In this document: piece by piece, positions 1-10,051 of the stretch
Position numbering within the stretch: position 1 is the stretch's first letter
Layout of the letters: the number at the start of each line of letters is the position of its first letter
Assembly (NCBI RefSeq): GCF_000220505.1
Contig: NZ_AFPJ01000028.1
Span: forward strand, 124,001 to 188,000
Reading direction: 5' to 3'
Source: Microbulbifer agarilyticus S89
Lineage (GTDB): Bacteria > Pseudomonadota > Gammaproteobacteria > Pseudomonadales > Cellvibrionaceae
DNA length: 64,000 bases
Notes under the pieces: model-generated
Database searches by the model: none
What the model saw: the letters and a program-made list of their open reading frames with translations, nothing else
What the model was told of the DNA's origin: nothing
Made by a program: the position numbers and the translations under genes

Positions 1-133
1 CATGGCCGCGCACTTCGGCACTAGGCGAATAGACTCGCAGGTATTCCGCAGGCAGCACAAACTCTTTATCGGCGTACTGCAGAGAAAGGTTTTTTTCGGC
101 TTTATTCAGGCGAATTTTTTTCGGGGCGGACAT
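1..133 (-). CDS. DUF971 family protein, N-terminal fragment
   Basis: This is the first 44 codons of a minus-strand gene that runs off the window edge. The start is the ATG at 133-131. The visible protein begins MSAPKKIRLNKAEKNLSLQY and continues to LPAEYLRVYSPSAEVRGH, which matches the start of the small DUF971 family (related to the N-terminal domain of gamma-butyrobetaine hydroxylase; possible metal or Fe-S role, function not settled). In Pseudomonas a DUF971 gene follows hslU in the same direction, so the context agrees. Nothing can be said about the C-terminal half. Confidence 0.8.
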   Translation of the reverse strand, partial: MSAPKKIRLNKAEKNLSLQYADKEFVLPAEYLRVYSPSAEVRGH

Positions 134-197
134 GGCAAAACCAAGAGTCAGTTAGAAGCGGGCGGCAAGACCAAGTGAAAAACAACAGTGCAATACG

Positions 198-222
198 GTG
201 AGGGCCGCGTAATGCGGCCCCT
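198..222 (-). repeat. REP-like hairpin downstream of hslU
   Basis: A 7-bp perfect stem (GGGCCGC 202-208 with GCGGCCC 214-220, 5-nt loop) lies about 20 bp past the hslU stop. Read on the minus strand it is preceded by GTAG, as in REP elements of the RAYT-associated type. A similar hairpin, also preceded by TTGGTA on the minus strand, lies after the glsB-like gene at 63416-63444. There is no T-run, so it is a poor intrinsic terminator. Confidence 0.4.
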
Positions 223-240
223 ACCAAGTGACAAGGAAAA

Positions 241-1554
241 TCAGAGAATAAAGCGCGACAGGTCTTCATCTTTACTCAACTCACCCAGCTGCTTGTCGAC
301 ATAAGCCGCATCGATGGTGATGGTGTTGTCGCCATCACCTCCGGCAAAGGATATCTCTTCCAGCAGGCGTTCGAGCACCGTATGCAGGCGACGGGCACCG
401 ATGTTTTCGGTGGTTTCGTTCACCTCGAAGGCAACTTCGGCGATACGCTGAATACCGTCTTCGGAGAATTCCAGATTGACGCCCTCGGTACCCAGCAGCG
501 CTTTCTGCTGCTCGGTGAGCGACGCAGAAGGTTCGGTAAGGATGCGCTGGAAATCCTTGGAGGTCAGCGAGCTCAATTCCACGCGGATCGGCAGACGGCC
601 CTGCAACTCGGGAATCAGATCCGACGGCTTGGACAGGTGGAAAGCACCGGAGGCAATAAACAGAATGTGGTCTGTTTTGATCATGCCGTATTTGGTGGTG
701 ACGGTGCAACCTTCGATCAGCGGCAGCAAGTCACGCTGCACACCTTCGCGGGACACATCGGCACCCCCGCTTTCCTGGCGCTTGGCTACCTTGTCGATTT
801 CATCGAGAAACACAATGCCGTTCTGCTCGGCGGAGCGGATGGCTTTGGTTTTGATTTCTTCGTCATTAATCAGTTTTGCCGCTTCGTCATCGGTCAGCTG
901 CTTGAGTGCCTGTTTTACGGTGAGCTTGCGCTTCTGGGTTTTGCCTTTGGACATATTGGAGAACATGCCCTGCAGCTGGTTGGTCATTTCTTCCATGCCG
1001 GGAGGCGCCATGATTTCGACACCCATGGGGCTGGCGGAAACGTCGATTTCGATTTCCTTGTCGTCGAGCTCGCCTTCGCGCAGTTTTTTGCGGAATACCT
1101 GGCGGGTACCGGAGTCTTTTTCCAGCGGGTCGGTATTGCGTGCCGGTGGCAACAAGGCGTCGAGTACGCGATCTTCGGCGGCATCCATGGCCCGCTGTTT
1201 TACGCCTTCGGTGGCACGCTCGCGCTCGAGCTTGATGGCCATTTCGACAAGATCACGGACGATGGATTCCACATCGCGGCCGACGTAGCCCACTTCGGTA
1301 AATTTGGTGGCTTCGACTTTGATAAACGGCGCGCCGGCAAGTTTGGCGAGGCGGCGGGCAATTTCGGTTTTACCCACGCCGGTGGGGCCGATCATCAGGA
1401 TGTTTTTCGGGGTGATTTCCGCGCGCAGTTCTTCGCTGACCTGCATGCGGCGCCAGCGGTTGCGCAGGGCGATGGCTACTGCACGCTTGGCGTCGTTCTG
1501 GCCGACAATATGACGGTCGAGTTCGTGAACGATTTCTCTAGGGGTCATGGACAT
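241..1554 (-). CDS. hslU: ATP-dependent protease ATPase subunit HslU (ClpY)
   Basis: Encodes the AAA+ unfoldase that feeds substrates to the HslV peptidase in the cytoplasm. At 437 aa it has family length. Visible motifs are Walker A GPTGVGKT (56-63), the pore loop GYVG (89-92), Walker B VFLDEID (248-254), an inserted I-domain between the Walker motifs, and the C-terminal DLSRFIL tail that docks into HslV and activates it. The start MSMTPREIV fits the family; a second Met two codons on is an alternative. It follows hslV in the same direction, but the two are separated by 213 bp that hold repeat element A, which is unusual because hslV and hslU normally abut. Confidence 0.97.
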   Translation of the reverse strand: MSMTPREIVHELDRHIVGQNDAKRAVAIALRNRWRRMQVSEELRAEITPKNILMIGPTGVGKTEIARRLAKLAGAPFIKVEATKFTEVGYVGRDVESIVRDLVEMAIKLERERATEGVKQRAMDAAEDRVLDALLPPARNTDPLEKDSGTRQVFRKKLREGELDDKEIEIDVSASPMGVEIMAPPGMEEMTNQLQGMFSNMSKGKTQKRKLTVKQALKQLTDDEAAKLINDEEIKTKAIRSAEQNGIVFLDEIDKVAKRQESGGADVSREGVQRDLLPLIEGCTVTTKYGMIKTDHILFIASGAFHLSKPSDLIPELQGRLPIRVELSSLTSKDFQRILTEPSASLTEQQKALLGTEGVNLEFSEDGIQRIAEVAFEVNETTENIGARRLHTVLERLLEEISFAGGDGDNTITIDAAYVDKQLGELSKDEDLSRFIL

Positions 1555-1624
1555 GGTCTTTCTCGAATTTTTTCAGTTTTTCCAGCGCCGCTTGCTTTGA
1601 TTCAGGCGCAGTGGCGGTCGGTCA

Positions 1625-1718
1625 TCGGCGGAAAGGGTTCAGGACCGCTGTGAATACGTCCCTGTACGCTCTGTCGGAAACATCCCTGTTTCCGACAGTC
1701 CTGAACCCTTTCCCCCGA
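1625..1718. repeat. Three-way-junction repeat, copy A
   Basis: Outer arms at 1625-1645 and 1698-1718 pair over 21 bp with one mismatch. Between them lie two hairpins. Hairpin 1 is TACG-TCCC-TGTA (1655-1666). Hairpin 2 has a perfect 11-bp stem (TGTCGGAAACA 1672-1682 with 1687-1697) and loop TCCC. The structure is shared with copies B to F in this window. It separates hslV from hslU, so it will be in any hslVU transcript. Its core is nearly the same as that of copy E, with compensatory changes in hairpin 2. Confidence 0.8.
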
Positions 1719-1767
1719 CGCCCGCCCTTCAATTTGGGCCGGGCAACTTCGTCAGAGACTTTTTCTC

Positions 1768-2307
1768 TTAGTAACTCAGCTCTTCAATCGTGTTGTTGTG
1801 GTTGGTGTACACACAAATGTCACCGGCAATTTTCAAACCCTGCTCGACGATAGTGCGCGCATCCAGCTCGGTGTTATCCAGCAGCGCGCGCGCTGCGGAC
1901 TGGGCAAAGGGGCCGCCGGAGCCGATGGCGATTAGGTCGTCTTCCGGCTGAATGACGTCGCCGTTACCGGTGACGATCAGGCTGGCGGTTTCGTCGGCTA
2001 CGGCGAGCAGCGCTTCGAGGCGGCGCAGGGCGCGGTCGGTACGCCAGTCTTTGGCGAGTTCGACGGCGGCGCGGGTGAGCTGGCCATTGTGGGCCTGGAG
2101 CTTGGCTTCGAAGCGCTCGAACAGGGTGAAGGCGTCGGCGGTGCCGCCGGCAAATCCGGCGATGACCTTGTCGTTGTACAGGCGGCGCACTTTGCGGGCG
2201 TTACCTTTCATGATGGTATTGCCCATGGAGACTTGTCCGTCACCACCGATAACGACTTTGCCGTTGCGACGGCAGGAGAGGATGGTTGTACCGCGATATT
2301 GTTCCAC
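1768..2307 (-). CDS. hslV: ATP-dependent protease peptidase subunit HslV (ClpQ)
   Basis: Encodes the proteasome-like threonine peptidase of the HslVU complex, 179 aa. The family body is clear: [37 protein letters not shown] and the IGSGG motif. The catalytic Thr normally follows the initiator Met; here the protein starts [10 protein letters not shown], so Thr7 (first of the TT pair) should be the nucleophile and six residues must be removed as a short propeptide. Such a leader is seen in some proteobacterial HslV proteins. Lies between ftsN and hslU in the order known from E. coli. Confidence 0.96.
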   Translation of the reverse strand: MEQYRGTTILSCRRNGKVVIGGDGQVSMGNTIMKGNARKVRRLYNDKVIAGFAGGTADAFTLFERFEAKLQAHNGQLTRAAVELAKDWRTDRALRRLEALLAVADETASLIVTGNGDVIQPEDDLIAIGSGGPFAQSAARALLDNTELDARTIVEQGLKIAGDICVYTNHNNTIEELSY

Positions 2308-2370
2308 TGGTGCCTCTGCATTTTTGATTCAGAAGCACTAAGTGTGGTCGGGGAGGGGGGATTTCAATGT

Positions 2371-2390
2371 TGCCCGGTGAAAACCGGGCA
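2371..2390. other. Stem-loop between ftsN and hslV
   Basis: A perfect 8-bp stem (TGCCCGGT 2371-2378 with ACCGGGCA 2383-2390) encloses GAAA on the plus strand. There is no T-run in the direction of transcription (minus), so it is more likely an intercistronic mRNA stem-loop between ftsN and hslV than a terminator. Its function is not known. Confidence 0.5.
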
Positions 2391-2406
2391 GTCGAGACGG
2401 ATTGGT

Positions 2407-2973
2407 TTATCCCTGCGCCGGGCGCTTGAGCACCAGTGGCATCAGGCGGTGCTCGGCGAGCACGCTGCGGGCCTTGGCGACCTTGGAGCGGTTGGTATAT
2501 GGGCCGACGAGAACCCGGTGCCAGGTGCCACGGTTGTCCGTGGCAGATTCCACTTTGACGTCGAGGTTGGCGAGCATCAGCTGGGCGCGCAGGCGCTCGG
2601 CTTCGGCTTTGTCGCGGAAACTGGCGGCCTGCAGGATATACACCAGGTCGGATTTGGGCTCCGTCCGTACCGGCGAATCTTCCGCGGATTTGTCGCCTTC
2701 GCGTACCCGCACCTGCGGGTTTTTCGGCTCGGGGACTTTGACTTCGTTTTCTTCCAGCAGCTTGTAGAAGTCGAAGCGCGGCTTGGATCCACCCGGGGCG
2801 GGTTTGTCGGCGACGGGCTTTTCTGTGCGCTTGGCCACCTGCATCTGCCCGGTCTTGATGTCGTTCAGCAAAAATACAAACACCCCGAAACCGCCGACAA
2901 AGATGCCGAGTACAAACCAGACCCAGGCGGGCTTGCCAGAGGGTTGTGAGCGGCGGGAAGTACGGCGGGCCAT
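2407..2973 (-). CDS. ftsN: SPOR-domain cell division protein, FtsN-like
   Basis: A 188-aa bitopic membrane protein that probably binds septal peptidoglycan and promotes division. A basic N-terminus (MARRTSRRSQPSGKP) is followed by one membrane segment (about 18-37), a Pro/Lys-rich periplasmic linker, and a C-terminal SPOR domain (about 108-184, starting YILQAASFRDKAEAERLRAQ). The start was set at this Met because it begins the positive-inside segment; an in-frame extension would overlap priA. Position between priA and hslV is that of ftsN in E. coli. In Pseudomonas argS sits between priA and this gene; here it is absent. The assignment as FtsN rests on synteny and architecture. Confidence 0.8.
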   Translation of the reverse strand: MARRTSRRSQPSGKPAWVWFVLGIFVGGFGVFVFLLNDIKTGQMQVAKRTEKPVADKPAPGGSKPRFDFYKLLEENEVKVPEPKNPQVRVREGDKSAEDSPVRTEPKSDLVYILQAASFRDKAEAERLRAQLMLANLDVKVESATDNRGTWHRVLVGPYTNRSKVAKARSVLAEHRLMPLVLKRPAQG

Positions 2974-3047
2974 CGTGTTCTCTCGATTTTTATGAATAGC
3001 TAAAGGCGGGAAATTGTAACGCCTCAACAGCGCGCTGTGTGCGGAAT

Positions 3048-5237
<2,190 letters not shown>

Positions 5238-5477
5238 ACGGGTACCTTCCCGACTCAGACCCGATCCTTGCTGTGCCGTCTCCTGCACCGAATGCACCCC
5301 CAAACTGCCCCCAATCTCGTGTTTTGCCCAGTGAATTTTTGCAAGCGGGCTAGTTTACCGACTGTCGTGCGCGGTTACAGCTGCCGCGTGCAATCTGCCG
5401 GGAAGAGCAAGGTAAGTGAGTTTGGAAAGCAACAAGTGGCGCGAAAAGACACCCGGCATACGATCAGGCCATTGCCA

Positions 5478-5523
5478 ACTCTATTTTTTAGAGTACTCTA
5501 CATCTAACTCTAAGATTTAGAGT
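5478..5523. promoter_or_regulatory. ACTCTA/TAGAGT half-site array (probable operator)
   Basis: Within 46 bp there are five copies of the half-site ACTCTA or its complement TAGAGT: ACTCTA 5478-5483, TAGAGT 5489-5494, ACTCTA 5495-5500, ACTCTA 5507-5512 and TAGAGT 5518-5523. They form a perfect 12-bp palindrome (TAGAGTACTCTA 5489-5500) and two further inverted pairs with 5-nt spacers or so (5478-5494; ACTCTAA-GAT-TTAGAGT 5507-5523). The array lies 36 bp before the membrane protein gene whose partner is a winged-helix regulator, so autoregulation is likely. The rest of the 321-bp gap to priA (5238-5558) shows nothing else clear. Confidence 0.7.
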
Positions 5524-5558
5524 CCATACAAAAACAGTATCGACAGGGAACTGTGATC

Positions 5559-6149
5559 ATGACCGACGTAAGCAAACTGCAGAGCGACCTGGACTATGTC
5601 AGCAACGCCATCCGCGACGATGGCAGCGCCGGGGGCATACCCGCGCTGTACTTTTTATGGGGCACGCTGATTGCCGTGGGCTTTAGCCTACCGGACTTCG
5701 CCCCGCACATTGCCGGCGTTTACTGGCTGGTGGTGGGTATTGGCGGCGGCCTGTTCAGCTGGTGGCTGGGTGCCCGCCAGAGCCGCCGCGATGGTATCAA
5801 CAATGTCCAGCTGGCGCAGCGCTATGGCTTGCACTGGTGCCTGGTGGGCGCGGCCTTCTTACTGTGTTTTCTGCCGCTGATGCTGGGGCGGGTAACGCCA
5901 GAAATGGGTGGCGCCAACTTTTTGCTGGTCACCGGTATCGCCTATGGCCTGGCAGGAGTGCACCTGGAGCGCCCGCTACTATGGTGCGGCCTCCTGATGT
6001 TGGTGGCCTACGGCATTCTCGTCACCTTGCTGCCGCCTTATATATGGACCATTACCGGTATTACCGTGGGCCTGTCCCTGTATTGGGCCGGACTCTGCCG
6101 CCGCGCAGCGATCCAAGCGAGCAACACTGAATCGAGCAAAAGACAATGA
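5559..6149 (+). CDS. Small polytopic membrane protein, function unknown
   Basis: 196 aa with a short soluble N-terminus (TDVSKLQSDLDYVSNAIRDD) followed by about six hydrophobic segments. I do not recognise a named family. The ATG at 5559 is preferred to the GTG two codons upstream because AGGGA then lies 9 nt away. The stop overlaps the next start as ATGA, so it is translationally coupled to the winged-helix regulator and sits behind the ACTCTA array. Pairs of this kind (membrane protein plus HTH_34-type regulator) often sense envelope or antibiotic stress, but that is inference. Confidence 0.75.
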   Translation: MTDVSKLQSDLDYVSNAIRDDGSAGGIPALYFLWGTLIAVGFSLPDFAPHIAGVYWLVVGIGGGLFSWWLGARQSRRDGINNVQLAQRYGLHWCLVGAAFLLCFLPLMLGRVTPEMGGANFLLVTGIAYGLAGVHLERPLLWCGLLMLVAYGILVTLLPPYIWTITGITVGLSLYWAGLCRRAAIQASNTESSKRQ

Positions 6150-6460
6150 AGGCACTGACCGGGCTGGACCCGCTGCTGGAGCACCGCCTGCGACTGGGAG
6201 CCTGTGTACTGCTCGCCAAAAATGGCGAGCTGACCTTTGCCCGCCTCAAGGCCCAGCTACAGGCCACCGACGGCAATCTGGGAGCGCAACTGCGCAAACT
6301 GGAGGAGCAGGACTACCTGAGCAGCCGCAAGGATTTCGTCGAACGCAAGCCGACCACCTGGTATCGGTTGAGCGACACGGGGCGCGCGGCGCTGGAGGCG
6401 CACATGGCCGCGCTGCGGTCACTGATTGATGCCGCGGGAATCGATCCGGCAGGGCACTGA
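6146..6460 (+). CDS. Winged-helix transcriptional regulator (HTH_34/MarR-like)
   Basis: 104 aa. The protein is one compact winged-helix domain: a helix pair around LTFARLKAQLQATDGNLGAQ (turn-helix with recognition helix) and a beta wing with FVERKPTTWYRLSDTGRAAL. This matches the short transcriptional regulators of the HTH_34 type. It overlaps the upstream membrane protein gene by 4 nt (ATGA). The repeated ACTCTA/TAGAGT palindromes at 5478-5523 are the obvious candidate binding sites. No ligand domain is present, so signal input may come from the membrane partner. Confidence 0.82.
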   Translation: MKALTGLDPLLEHRLRLGACVLLAKNGELTFARLKAQLQATDGNLGAQLRKLEEQDYLSSRKDFVERKPTTWYRLSDTGRAALEAHMAALRSLIDAAGIDPAGH

Positions 6461-6480
6461 TAGTTGGGGCATCTTTACTC

Positions 6481-6508
6481 TTGAATCGCCGGGCTAATCT
6501 GATAGTAT
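6481..6508 (+). promoter_or_regulatory. Putative sigma-70 promoter of rpmE
   Basis: TTGAAT (6481-6486) and TAGTAT (6503-6508) are separated by 16 bp, about 100 bp before the rpmE start. Called from sequence resemblance only. Confidence 0.5.
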
Positions 6509-6609
6509 GCGCCGACTTTTTAAACAGCCCGGGGATTTGTCCCCTACACCAATGACGATTCCGTGCTCAGCGACGAATGACTGGGTGGCGGTGTCGAAAA
6601 GAGGCCATC

Positions 6610-6822
6610 ATGAAGACCGATATCCATCCGAACTACGCCGAAATTACCGCAACTTGCTCCTGTGGCAACACCTTCAAAATGGGTTCCACCCTGGGCAAGG
6701 ACATCCAGCTCGACGTTTGCTCCAACTGCCACCCGTTCTACACCGGCAAGCAGAAGCAAGCCAGCACTGGTGGCCGCGTAGATCGCTTCAAGAAGCGTTT
6801 CGGCAGCCGCATCTCCAAGTAA
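6610..6822 (+). CDS. rpmE: 50S ribosomal protein L31 (zinc-binding form)
   Basis: 70 aa protein of the large ribosomal subunit central protuberance. It starts [20 protein letters not shown] and has the zinc ribbon Cys16, Cys18, Cys37 and Cys40 (CSC and CSNC), so it is the C+ form that is replaced by the C- paralogue under zinc starvation. AGAGG lies 6 nt before the ATG. Divergent from priA, as in E. coli and Pseudomonas. Its intrinsic terminator (6878-6915) lies inside the next coding sequence. Confidence 0.96.
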   Translation: MKTDIHPNYAEITATCSCGNTFKMGSTLGKDIQLDVCSNCHPFYTGKQKQASTGGRVDRFKKRFGSRISK

Positions 6823-6839
6823 GAGAAAGCGCTACCGAA

Positions 6840-7682
6840 ATGTGCACCGGGAAGATTCGCTCTATCCCGGCTGCGACAAAAAAGACGCCCAGGACATTCC
6901 TCGGCGTCTTTTTTTGTGCCTGGCTGTTCGTCCTCACCACCCTGCAGGTGAATGCGGCCCGCGCAGACTGCGTGCTGGGCAGCGCCGACGAGGTGGTGGG
7001 CCTCAAGCAGGTGATCGATGGCGATACCCTGCGCCTGAGTGACGGCCGCCGGGTGCGGTTGATCGGTGTGAATACACCGGAGCTGGCCCACCGCAAGCGC
7101 CCGGCACAGCCCCTGGCCAGGGAGGCTAAGGAATTCACCGAACGCTTTCTCGCCGGCGGCGACCTGGAGCTGGTCTACGACCGCGAGCGCCGCGACAACC
7201 ACGGTCGCGTCCTGGCCTACGTCTACAACCACCATGGCGACAGCCTGGAGTCGGCGCTGCTGTCCGCCGGTCTCGCCTTTCATATCGCGGTCGCCCCCAA
7301 CCTCGCCCTCAGCGAATGCCTCGCCAGCCGCGAGCGCGAGGCGCGCCTGCACCAGCGCGGTGTCTGGTCACCCGGCGTATGGCCGATAATGGCTGCTTCC
7401 CAGGTGCGCCCCGGCGATGGCGGTTTCGTGCTGCTGACCGGGCAAGTACAAAAGGCACACCACAACCGGTTTATCTGGCTGGACCTGGACGGGCCGGTGG
7501 CTCTGCGGGTAGACCCGCGGAGTGCGCCATCCCTACAGCGCCAGAAAAACTGGCGCAAGCGGCAGCTGATGGTGCGCGGTTGGCTGGTAGATCGCGGCGC
7601 GAAGTACGCCGCCAGGAATCCCGGACACAAACGCTGGTTTATTGCCGTGGACGCTGCGGAAACGCTGGAATTTCTGCGCTAA
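6840..7682 (+). CDS. Secreted staphylococcal-nuclease-like protein (thermonuclease family)
   Basis: 280 aa. The ATG at 6840 gives a good signal peptide: basic start (MCTGKIRSIPAATKKTPR), hydrophobic core (FLGVFFCAWLFVLTTLQV) and likely cleavage near AARA-DC. The mature part has the SNase fold signature VIDGDTLRL, then RLIGVNTPE (catalytic Arg and Glu) and RDNHGRVLAYVY (second Arg). A C-terminal extension of about 110 aa has an OB-like look. The gene follows rpmE as in Pseudomonas. Unusually, the rpmE terminator lies over its signal-peptide codons. An in-frame extension upstream across rpmE is not considered real. Confidence 0.85.
   Translation: MCTGKIRSIPAATKKTPRTFLGVFFCAWLFVLTTLQVNAARADCVLGSADEVVGLKQVIDGDTLRLSDGRRVRLIGVNTPELAHRKRPAQPLAREAKEFTERFLAGGDLELVYDRERRDNHGRVLAYVYNHHGDSLESALLSAGLAFHIAVAPNLALSECLASREREARLHQRGVWSPGVWPIMAASQVRPGDGGFVLLTGQVQKAHHNRFIWLDLDGPVALRVDPRSAPSLQRQKNWRKRQLMVRGWLVDRGAKYAARNPGHKRWFIAVDAAETLEFLR
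6878..6915 (+). terminator. Intrinsic terminator of rpmE, inside the nuclease gene
   Basis: GACGCC (6884-6889) pairs with GGCGTC (6903-6908) and AGGA with TCCT inside it, with one C-C mismatch and a CAT loop. The stem is flanked by six A (6878-6883) and seven T (6909-6915), so it could work in both directions. It overlaps codons 14-25 of the nuclease gene. Confidence 0.85.
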
Positions 7683-8003
7683 CCGCAGCTACCTCCGCAT
7701 TTACTTCATACCCCCTGTTGCCGCGCTTGTTGGCGCCCTTTTGGCCAGCGCCAAACCCGTGACTCATTCATTCAATAAATACACATAAATCACGAAAACT
7801 ATTTCATCTGTAACCAATTTTGGGGGTAGTATTAGTAAACCTATTCTGAAATGTCCGGTTTTGACCAATATGAACGGATGGTCATCCCAATATTTCCATT
7901 ATAGGCGCGCAAACTGCCCCACAATAAAATCAATACAGCTGCGGTAACCCGCGCCCGCTTGCAGAACACCGGGCGCCTTCAAGTACAAGAAGATGACACC
8001 CTG
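7683..8003 (+). promoter_or_regulatory. Leader region of the malic enzyme gene
   Basis: This 321-bp gap holds a stem-loop just after the nuclease gene (TTGGCGC 7730-7736 with GCGCCAA 7748-7754, no T-run) and then an AT-rich stretch (about 7760-7930) that contrasts with the GC-rich surroundings. An inverted repeat TGACCA (7862-7867) / TGGTCA (7879-7884) and a possible -10 TTATAG (7899-7904) lie in it. These are candidates for an operator and promoter of maeB; no specific regulator can be named. Confidence 0.4.
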
Positions 8004-9244
<1,241 letters not shown>

Positions 9245-9257
<13 letters not shown>

Positions 9258-9311
9258 GCCCGTATAAGCCCGTATAAGCCCGTATAAGCCCGTATAAGCC
9301 CGTATAAGCCC
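9245..9311 (+). repeat. 10-bp tandem repeat across the maeB stop codon
   Basis: Six perfect copies of TAAGCCCGTA (9245-9304) followed by seven more bases of the unit. The first copy encodes the last residues (L-K-P-V) and the maeB stop TAA is the first triplet of the second copy. Because 10 is not a multiple of 3, further in-frame stops return every 30 bp, so changes in copy number leave the protein unchanged. Confidence 0.95.
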
Positions 9312-9360
9312 TGCCGGTTGTGCCTTTCACGACCGGTCAACGCCCCTGTCTTTCACCTAT

Positions 9361-9384
9361 CCCGGTAGCGCTGGTGCTACCGGG
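9361..9384 (+). other. Stem-loop downstream of maeB
   Basis: A perfect 9-bp stem, CCCGGTAGC (9361-9369) with GCTACCGGG (9376-9384), loop GCTGGT. No T-run follows, so it is only a weak terminator candidate; it could instead protect the maeB mRNA 3' end. Confidence 0.5.
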
Positions 9385-9468
9385 TACGGATCCCCTGCAG
9401 CAGTCCTTGAGCCTCCCCCCGCGCACCGCTACACTGGCTGCTATGTCTGAGCAGAGTTATCCCACCGC

Positions 9469-9882
9469 ATGAGTCATGTCTATGTGCTGACCAATCAGCA
9501 CCAGCAGTTTTTAAGTAAAGGCAACGATTGGATTGACGGCCGCGAGCACACCAAGCTGTTCCGCACCGAACACAAAGACGTCGCCATTAATCAGATGTTC
9601 GAGGCCAACACCCGCGACGTTTCCCTGCGCATCGAGCTGCTGGAATGCAAGCTGGACACCAAGCGCCAGCCGCTGGTACCCGAAGACGCGCTCAGTGAAG
9701 AGCCCCTCGCGGCCACTGTCGAGGCCAACGCCGAGGCGGACCTTGCGGCCAGCAGCGATTCCAGTACCGCGGCAACACCGCCAAGCGACGACGCAACAGA
9801 AGGTGCAGCACCCGCGGCGGACGCCGTGGCCAAGCTGGAGAGCAGCGCGCCGCCTTCCGAACCCATTGCCGGCCAGGCCTGA
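9469..9882 (+). CDS. Conserved hypothetical protein
   Basis: 137 aa. The N-terminal 65 residues (MSHVYVLTNQHQQFLSKGND, then FRTEHKDVAINQMFEANTRD) look folded and conserved; I recall similar short proteins in other gammaproteobacteria but no function. The C-terminal half is Ala/Ser/Glu/Pro-rich and acidic and probably disordered. No signal peptide or membrane segment. It lies about 170 bp before gshA in the same direction. Confidence 0.65.
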   Translation: MSHVYVLTNQHQQFLSKGNDWIDGREHTKLFRTEHKDVAINQMFEANTRDVSLRIELLECKLDTKRQPLVPEDALSEEPLAATVEANAEADLAASSDSSTAATPPSDDATEGAAPAADAVAKLESSAPPSEPIAGQA

Positions 9883-10051
9883 TCCAGCGATCAAAAATAC
9901 CCCACCGGGCGGACCCGAGGAGAATGCCCCGGGTTTGCCGCTTGAGATCAGCGGGGATGCCCCCATTTAAGCCGGACGCCGTTTGGCGGATTCATGCGTG
10001 CGCCGCTGTAAGCGCACTCGCTACGCAGCCGGCAGCCCACAGGAGATACCC

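Noticed and set aside
382-1653. Long open frame opposite hslU (423 codons)
   Set aside because: It is antisense to a well-conserved gene in GC-rich DNA; the translation has no recognisable domain and is a by-product of hslU codon bias.
6507-6839. In-frame extension of the nuclease gene across rpmE
   Set aside because: It overlaps the whole of rpmE in another frame and would bury the signal peptide; the ATG at 6840 gives a normal secreted protein.
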